Source: Flammeovirgaceae bacterium (lineage in GTDB: Bacteria; Bacteroidota; Bacteroidia; Cytophagales; Cyclobacteriaceae). From it: 64,000 bases of DNA. Position numbers and translations under genes: made by a program. The DNA lies in NCBI GenBank assembly GCA_016709845.1, contig JADJMA010000005.1, forward strand, positions 1 through 64,000, in the 5' to 3' direction. Below, piece by piece: positions 58,375 to 64,000 of this stretch. Numbering within the stretch: the first letter of the stretch is position 1; each line of letters begins with the position of its first letter. The notes under the pieces are model-generated. The model was not told the DNA's origin. It worked only from the letters and a program-made list of their open reading frames with translations, and did no database searches.

Positions 58375-60989
58375 ATGAATTTCGATAAGTTCACTATAAA
58401 ATCTCAGGAAGCTTTACAAAAAGCAGCTGAGATTGCCACCGCACAAAAGCAGCAAGCTATTGAGCCGGGGCATGTGCTAAAAGCGATTTTAGAAACAGAC
58501 GAAAATGTCTCAAATTATTTATTCAAGAAACTGAATATCAACAGCACTATTCTTGAAACTAAACTTGGGGAGATCGTAAACTCTTATCCTAAAGTTTCGG
58601 GTCAACAACCTTACTTATCATCTACTACCAACACTGTATTACAAAATGCTGAAAAAGAATTGCGCGAGTTTAAAGATGATTATATAGCCGTTGAACATCT
58701 CTTACTTGCCTTGCTCGCTACCAAAGACAAAGTATCAGCGATCATGAAAGATGCAGGCTTTGAAAAATCTTCGTTGGTTAAAGCGATAAAAGAATTGCGC
58801 GGTGGGGCCAAGGTATCCGATCCGAATGCCGAGGCCAAGTATAAATCGTTGGAACGCTATTCAAAAAATTTAAATGACCTGGCCAAAAAAGGGAAAATTG
58901 ATCCGGTTATTGGTCGCGATGAAGAAATCAGACGCGTGCTTCAGATTCTTTCGCGCAGAACAAAAATAATCCGATTCTTTTAGGCGAGCCAGGCGTGGGT
59001 AAAACTGCCATTGTAGAAGGCATGGCTCAGCGCATAGTAGATGGAGATGTGCCCGAAAATCTCAAATCAAAAATTCTGGTTTCCCTGGATATGGGTTTAT
59101 TGGTTGCCGGGGCAAAATATAAAGGTGAGTTTGAAGAACGACTGAAGGCGGTAATCAAAGAAGTAACGGATTCGAATGGAGAAATTATTCTTTTCATTGA
59201 TGAGATTCATACGTTGATTGGAGCCGGGGGTGGCGAAGGCGCCATGGATGCAGCCAACTTATTGAAACCAGCTTTAGCCCGTGGCGAACTTCATGCTATT
59301 GGCGCAACCACTTTAAAGGAGTATCAGAAATATATTGAAAAAGATAAAGCACTGGAAAGAAGATTTCAATCTGTTTTGGTTGATGAACCTTCTGTTGAAG
59401 ATTCAATTTCTATTCTTCGCGGAATTAAAGATAAGTACGAATTACATCATGGAGTGCGAATTAAAGACGATGCTGTTATTGCAGCCGTTGAATTATCCAG
59501 CCGGTATATTTCCGATCGCTTTCTTCCAGACAAGGCCATCGACCTAATGGATGAAGCCGCTGCTAAACTCCGTTTGGAGATGGATTCTTTGCCAGAAGAA
59601 TTAGATGAACTCAATCGCAAAATCATGCAATTGGAAATCGAGCGCGAAGCCATCCGCAGAGAAAAAGATAAAGACAAAGAAGTTTTGTTGAGCAAAGAAA
59701 TTGCCGAACGCACAGGCGAACGAAACACCTTAAAAGCACAATGGGAAAATGAAAAATCCATTGTAAATAATTTAAGACACGAAAATGAAAATATTGACAA
59801 GCTAAAATTTGAAGCTGAACAGGCAGAAAAAGCAGGCGACTATGGAAAGGTCGCTGAGATTCGTTACGGAAAAATTACAGAAGCTGAAAAGCATCTGAAA
59901 GAATTGGAAACCACTATGAAGGCAATGCAAGGTGGGCACTCTTTATTAAAAGAAGAAGTAGATAGCGAAGATATTGCCGAAGTAGTTGCCAAATGGACGG
60001 GTATACCCGTTTCCAGAATGCTACAAAGTGAACGTGAAAAATTACTGAATCTGGAAGAAGAATTAGGCAAACGTGTAGCCGGACAAGAGGAAGCTATTCG
60101 CGCATTGAGTGATGCCGTACGCAGAAGTCGCGCGGGGTTACAAGATCCTAAACGCCCTATTGGCTCTTTCATTTTTATGGGAACAACTGGAGTAGGTAAA
60201 ACAGAATTATCAAAGGCGTTGGCCGACTACCTGTTTAACGATGATAACGCCATGATCCGAATAGATATGAGCGAATATCAGGAACGACATAGTGTTAGTC
60301 GATTGATCGGAGCGCCTCCAGGCTACGTGGGCTATGATGAAGGTGGACAACTTACCGAATCCGTTCGGAGAAAACCTTATTCGGTAATTTTATTAGATGA
60401 AATCGAAAAAGCGCATCCGGATGTATTTAATATTCTGTTACAAGTGCTGGATGAAGGCCGGCTAACTGATAACAAGGGCCGGGTTGCGAATTTCAAAAAC
60501 ACCATTATTGTGATGACAACCAACATAGGTTCACACATCATTCAGGAGAATTTTGAGAAAATAACTGATGATAATTATTTTGAGGTGTTGGAGACAACTA
60601 AAGACGAGGTACTTGGTTTATTGAAGAAATCTGTTCGCCCGGAGTTTATCAACCGAATTGATGAAATCATCATGTTCCGACCTCTGAGCAAGGCAGATAT
60701 TAGAAAAATTGTAGAGATACAATTTAAGATGATCCAGAAACGTTTAATGGAAAGTGGCGTTAAACTGGATATCTCGGAAGAGGCGCTTGAACGGTTAGCT
60801 AAACTTGGGTATGACCCTCAATTTGGGGCCAGACCTCTAAAAAGGGTACTTCAACGGGAGATTCTAAATGAACTTTCAAAACAAATATTAGCAGGAAAAG
60901 TGAACAAGGACTCCATAATATTTGTTGAACTAGTAAACAGGGTTGATTTCGAATTTGTTAATCTCGGTAACGTAGAACTGGTAAAGTAA
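58375..60989 (+). CDS. clpB: ATP-dependent disaggregase ClpB (one frameshift)
   Basis: About 871 residues from ATG 58375. N-terminal Clp repeat domain (FDKFTIKSQEALQKAAEIAT), NBD1 with Walker A GEPGVGKTAIVEG and Walker B ILFIDEIHTLIGAGGGEGAM, long middle coiled coil (RLEMDSLPEELDELNRKIMQ), NBD2 with Walker A GTTGVGKTELSKA, VILLDEIEKAHPDVFNILLQ and sensor 2 GARPLKRVLQREI. One A is missing at about 58966 (join SRRTKNNPILLGEPGVGKTA). It resolves protein aggregates with DnaK. A GC-rich terminator follows. Confidence 0.94.
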
Positions 60990-61049
60990 TTAAAGATAGT
61001 GAGGTCCCGGGTTCACCGGGAAGTGTTGTGCGGTTTGGTTTTTGGGGTT

Positions 61050-61080
61050 AGGGCGAGCTGAGGGGCTCGCCCTTCTTTAA
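61050..61080 (+). terminator. Intrinsic terminator after clpB
   Basis: AGGGCGAGC (61050-61058) and GCTCGCCCT (61065-61073) form a perfect 9-bp stem, 6-nt loop, followed by TCTTTAAA. It also lies next to the end of the convergent channel gene and may serve both. Confidence 0.7.
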
Positions 61081-61087
61081 ATCGTGT

Positions 61088-62143
61088 TTAATCGTGCTCC
61101 TTAATTCCAAATTGCTTTTTAAGTGCGGCTTTCCCCTTGCCATCCATCATCATAACCAGATAGTCATCAGCGTCAATCTTTACCGATCCCTCCGGATTTT
61201 TGATAAACTTCCGCTCGGCTCCATGTATTTTTACCATCCCAATTAGAATTACATTACAGGTCTTCTTTAAATCAAAGAAAGCCTTGTCATAATAGGTGCC
61301 CACCAAAGAATTGGTGGCCGTAATTTTCATCTGTTTGATATCATACTCGTTGTCCTTATGCGCGTACGCCAGTATCTCCTCGCTAAACACCGCAACATCA
61401 GGCTCAAAAATATAGCTAGCCATTAGTTTAGCTGAGATTTCATTTTTGCAAATTGTGTAGGTAACTCCTGCGTTTTGAAACGTTCCTTTCAAGTTGCCAT
61501 TATCCAAAGTAACCACGTAGTTTAAATTGGAGAAATGTTTCTTAAGGTTAATCACGTAAACTAATTTTTCTGTGTCGTCATCCAGGTTGACAAACACAAT
61601 GGAGGCATGTATAATATTTGCTTTCTCCAGCATATCAAAATTACTATAGTCCGTATACAAGGTGTATACACGATCCGAATCGTAGGATTCTCTAATAATA
61701 TCGATGGCCGTTCGATCTTTGGTTATTATTGCTACGTGTTTACCGGCCGCTACCAGGTGACCGATTACGGATCTTCCGAAATCGTTCCATCCGATAATCA
61801 CCACATGATTTTTGAACCCAGTACCATTCAGGCCGAGTTCGCGTTGCTCTTTAAGTGTACTCATAAAATTTGCAATCTGGCCAATAATAAAACCATAAAC
61901 TCCTAAACTGGACAACATAACAATAAACCCCAAAGCTCGACCCCAATAGGTAACTGGAATGACATCTCCATAACCTACCGTAGTTATGGTAGCCACCACA
62001 TACCATAAGCTATCTTGCCAACTGATCATTCTCGACCCTTCGATACCCGATTCTAAAGTATGTAGCAAATAAATGATCGCTCCATAAAAGAGAAAGAGAC
62101 TAGCGAGAGAAAAAACTAATTTTGGATATTCGGGCTTCTTCAC
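61088..62143 (-). CDS. Potassium channel protein with RCK (TrkA-N/TrkA-C) domains
   Basis: 351 residues. Two transmembrane helices flank the pore loop with the K+ selectivity filter ATITTVGYGDVIPVTYWGR. Then a cytoplasmic Rossmann RCK domain (HVVIIGWNDFGRSVIGHLVA) and a TrkA-C-like domain (GTYYDKAFFDLKKTCNVILI). The start is GTG 62143; in-frame codons upstream to a stop are also hydrophobic, so a missing N-terminal start by indel is possible. It probably mediates K+ leak with ligand gating. Intact otherwise. Confidence 0.85.
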   Translation of the reverse strand: MKKPEYPKLVFSLASLFLFYGAIIYLLHTLESGIEGSRMISWQDSLWYVVATITTVGYGDVIPVTYWGRALGFIVMLSSLGVYGFIIGQIANFMSTLKEQRELGLNGTGFKNHVVIIGWNDFGRSVIGHLVAAGKHVAIITKDRTAIDIIRESYDSDRVYTLYTDYSNFDMLEKANIIHASIVFVNLDDDTEKLVYVINLKKHFSNLNYVVTLDNGNLKGTFQNAGVTYTICKNEISAKLMASYIFEPDVAVFSEEILAYAHKDNEYDIKQMKITATNSLVGTYYDKAFFDLKKTCNVILIGMVKIHGAERKFIKNPEGSVKIDADDYLVMMMDGKGKAALKKQFGIKEHD

Positions 62144-62204
62144 ATTATAATAACCACGGTTAAGTAAGGTAAAAAAAACAAAAAGTAAAAATTCACACAG
62201 TTAG

Positions 62205-62654
62205 TTAACGATTGTTGCACGTGGACAATAGTGCGGCTACTTCTGTTACCTCTACCATATCATGAACATTTCCCCAACTATTGTATATGTAGGTTGCTAT
62301 CTCGGCTATCTCCAATTCCGTCAGTGCAGGGGTGCCTTTCATGGGTTGGTTATACATAACGCCATTTACCCATACTTCACCGCTTCGGCCATATTTTATT
62401 AAACAGATTACTTCTGCCAGATTTTTTTCTAAGAAATCGGACTTAGCTAGTGGCGGGTACAGTCTGACTAATCCCGAACCATCGCTTTGATGACAATTTG
62501 TGCAATGGAGTTTATAAAGACCTTCTCCCTCTACATAGTATTGCTGAAACTTTACGGAATTTGCTGATTTGTCTTGACTGCCTGGTACACAGGCAATTGC
62601 CATCGATCCTAAAATTGAGATCAAAATAAAAACCAGGATCTGGCTATTTTTCAT
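62205..62654 (-). CDS. Small membrane-anchored c-type cytochrome
   Basis: 149 residues. An N-terminal lipoprotein/signal segment (LVFILISILGSMAIACVPGS) is followed by haem-binding CTNCH (LYKLHCTNCHQSDGSGLVRL) and an axial Met in MYNQPMKGTPALTELEI, a class I cytochrome c layout. Overlaps the SCO1-like gene end by 11 bp, so the two are cotranscribed; together they suggest electron transfer towards, or assembly of, a cytochrome oxidase. Confidence 0.85.
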   Translation of the reverse strand: MKNSQILVFILISILGSMAIACVPGSQDKSANSVKFQQYYVEGEGLYKLHCTNCHQSDGSGLVRLYPPLAKSDFLEKNLAEVICLIKYGRSGEVWVNGVMYNQPMKGTPALTELEIAEIATYIYNSWGNVHDMVEVTEVAALLSTCNNR

Positions 62655-63319
62655 CTCTTCTTAGCCTTTTAATATCCGCAATCAATCGGTTAACATCCTC
62701 CTCTTTAGTGCCATCATATTTTCCTCGGATGCGCTGTTGTTTATCGATCAGAAGAAATGCCCCACTATGAATAAACCCTTCTGGCTCAGCCTTATCTTCC
62801 ATAGCCGTGGCAAAATAACTGGTCTGGGCAATTTTATAAATAGAGTCTTTCACTCCGGTAACAAAATGCCACCGGCTACTTTCAGCACCAAGCCGAGTTG
62901 CAAAATCATGCAGTAATGCAACGGTATCATACTCAGGGTCGATCGTGTGAAAGGATTTTAACATCGGGCATTTCGGCCGTGGCTTTATACACCCGCAGCA
63001 TCTGCGTTTTCATAATAGGGCAAATGGTACGACAGGTGGTAAAGAAAAAATCCGCTACGTAAATATTGCCTTTAAAAGTTTGGTTGGTAATCAGCGAACT
63101 GTCTTGATCAACAAAAGCAAAAGGTGCAATGGTGTGGTACACGGTATCCGTTCCAACAACTTCACGTTGGCCAAAAATCGGAAGTGGCTTTTCGTTCATC
63201 TGGCACGAGAGCAGGAATAGGACACTAACTGTACAAAGCAAAAATCTGTTGATACTGGTCCCTTGATCCTGGTGGAGTTTACTAATGATGACAAGAGCTC
63301 GGTTGCCAGTATCCAGCAT
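62644..63319 (-). CDS. SCO1/SenC-family copper chaperone lipoprotein (one frameshift)
   Basis: About 225 residues. A lipobox-like segment (LCTVSVLFLLSCQMNEK), then a thioredoxin fold with the CuA-delivery motif CRTIC in VADFFFTTCRTICPIMKTQM and a conserved His downstream (YDTVALLHDFATRLGA, GFIHSGAFLLID). Frame breaks near 62945: two bases missing from a CACAC run restore KILSHTIDPEYDTVALL. The start is uncertain because the region before the lipobox is a heptad repeat; 63319 is the first in-frame ATG after the next gene. It delivers copper to cytochrome oxidase subunit II. Confidence 0.8.
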
Positions 63320-63334
63320 CCAGCATCCAGTTTT
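63307..63334 (-). repeat. Heptad tandem repeat upstream of the SCO1 gene
   Basis: Plus-strand units CAGTATC at 63307, CAGCATC at 63314 and 63321, and CAGTTTT at 63328. On the coding strand they read GATACTG and GATGCTG, the same units as at 29871-29891 before ilvD. It lies between the SCO1 gene and the MOSC gene stop. Confidence 0.65.
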
Positions 63335-64000
63335 ACGCTTCCAATTCAATTTCATCACCTTCACAAACTTCATCATAATCTATGGGTATTAAATTTTGTC
63401 CAAATAATATTTTATTATTCACGTTTCTGTAGGTTGCTAATGTAGCTAACGGCTCCTTGCCTTTTATGCCTGTATCTGGATCTACCGTGGGCAACACACA
63501 CCGCGCACAAAGTTTCACTCCTTTAAATCTGTTCTTCCCAATCCTAAAAAATTTCCAATTATCTTCCTCAAAGGGCTCCCCTCCCGTAAACACAAAGGTA
63601 GGGCGAAAGCGTCTCATAGAAAGAGCAACCTTCATTCTGTTATTCAAATCATCTAACGAACTTTGTCCAATAATCATAAAAGGATAGCCGTCAGCCAGGC
63701 TAACTTGCTCCTTTTCATGAGCATACTTTGGATCTATATCGCGTTTATTTCCTTCCGGGAAGAATACAAGTTTGCAAGCGAACCTTAGCTTTTCTGAAAA
63801 CCAGCGACTATGCGTTGGGTCTGCTTCAACAGCCTCAACCTCATCATCCCAGATTTTTACTTTACTAGTCTGCTCGTTATTTGTGGGTACCAAGTCAATT
63901 AAAATTGAATCTTGCTCTTCTGTTTGGATCAGGCTTTTAATCAACAATTTTTCTTTATCGATTGTTAATTTAAATAGAGCCATTTCGGGATGCTCGCGCT
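63333..64000 (-). CDS. MOSC-domain protein, 5' end beyond the window
   Basis: At least 222 residues are visible. The reading frame is open to the right edge (REHPE precedes MALFKLTIDKEK), which matches the usual 'REHPEMAL' segment inside the MOSC N-terminal beta-barrel domain, so the real start is outside. The MOSC domain carries ADGYPFMIIGQSSLDDLNNR, MRRFRPTFVFTGGEPFEEDN and the conserved Cys in GVKLCARCVLPTVDPDTGIK. Related eukaryotic and bacterial proteins (mARC, YcbX) hold molybdenum cofactor through this Cys. Ends EGDEIELEA. Confidence 0.85.
   Translation of the reverse strand, partial: REHPEMALFKLTIDKEKLLIKSLIQTEEQDSILIDLVPTNNEQTSKVKIWDDEVEAVEADPTHSRWFSEKLRFACKLVFFPEGNKRDIDPKYAHEKEQVSLADGYPFMIIGQSSLDDLNNRMKVALSMRRFRPTFVFTGGEPFEEDNWKFFRIGKNRFKGVKLCARCVLPTVDPDTGIKGKEPLATLATYRNVNNKILFGQNLIPIDYDEVCEGDEIELEA

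Noticed and set aside
62190..62216. Third copy of the BCAA leader box near the cytochrome gene
   Set aside because: TTAACGATTGTT shares only 11-12 bases and encodes the C-terminus of the cytochrome (CNNR). Likely chance.
1..64000. Defence island, toxin-antitoxin or prophage
   Set aside because: I found no restriction, Abi, CBASS, retron, integrase or phage structural motifs. Most genes are metabolic or exported housekeeping functions. The 198-residue orphan at 46311 was considered but has no partner.

Overview
The window looks like chromosome of a free-living Bacteroidota, most likely of the Cytophagales type. Evidence: carboxypeptidase-regulatory/TonB-dependent receptors, small secreted beta-barrel proteins, a very long cell-surface protein ending in a gliding-motility/T9SS-type C-terminal domain, TPR-containing NarL-type kinases, an animal/fungal-like (GT3) glycogen synthase, and start codons without Shine-Dalgarno sequences. 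Base composition is moderately AT-rich. I see no prophage, conjugative element, CRISPR array or rRNA.

Layout. 1-4.0 kb: a heavily broken outer-membrane receptor, a small broken ORF and an NhaD-type Na+/H+ antiporter. 4.2-6.8 kb: a Cys/His-rich small secreted protein followed by a TonB receptor. 6.8-12.8 kb, minus strand: four exported proteins, three without recognised function, facing a TPR histidine kinase and LuxR-type regulator (13.0-15.6 kb). 15.8-16.7 kb: tRNA-Lys, a damaged tRNA-Lys fragment carrying a palindrome, and a TPR/SH3 membrane protein. 17-19.7 kb: the giant surface protein. 19.8-27 kb: rlmD and a mutagenic-repair-like group (dinB, a 2H phosphoesterase, a REP-associated Y1 transposase with its palindromes, an error-prone-type dnaE). 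27.4-41.5 kb: an aminotransferase and a complete branched-chain amino-acid locus, ilvE-ilvD-ilvB-ilvN-ilvC-ilvA-HAD-leuC-leuD-leuB-leuA, with two related attenuator leaders, one before ilvE and one before leuC. 41.6-64 kb: housekeeping and exported enzymes (thioesterase, mtgA, M28 and M19 peptidases, MBL hydrolase, SET protein, Ada-like methyltransferase, glycogen synthase, clpB, K+ channel, cytochrome c, SCO1, MOSC protein).

How the genes work together. The ilv/leu block encodes every dedicated step from threonine/pyruvate to Ile, Val and Leu. The two leaders have a long-range stem, a strong terminator hairpin and an identical 18-nt box just before the first gene, so the ilv and leu halves are probably co-regulated. 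DinB and the DnaE-like polymerase form a translesion pair; a 30-bp perfect palindrome just before dinB is the likely operator.

Two repeat systems shape the intergenic DNA. The first is a palindromic GGTCTGTG/CACAGACC element family around a RAYT transposase. The second is runs of degenerate 7-bp units directly before several start codons; in one case the units run into the coding end of leuB.

Quality warning: roughly 35 reading-frame breaks occur, including in ilvB, leuC, leuD, dnaE and clpB. Most that I resolved restore with a single base in a short homopolymer, usually one missing base. They are far more likely sequence errors than real gene decay. I therefore list such genes at full span as CDS and state where the frame breaks.
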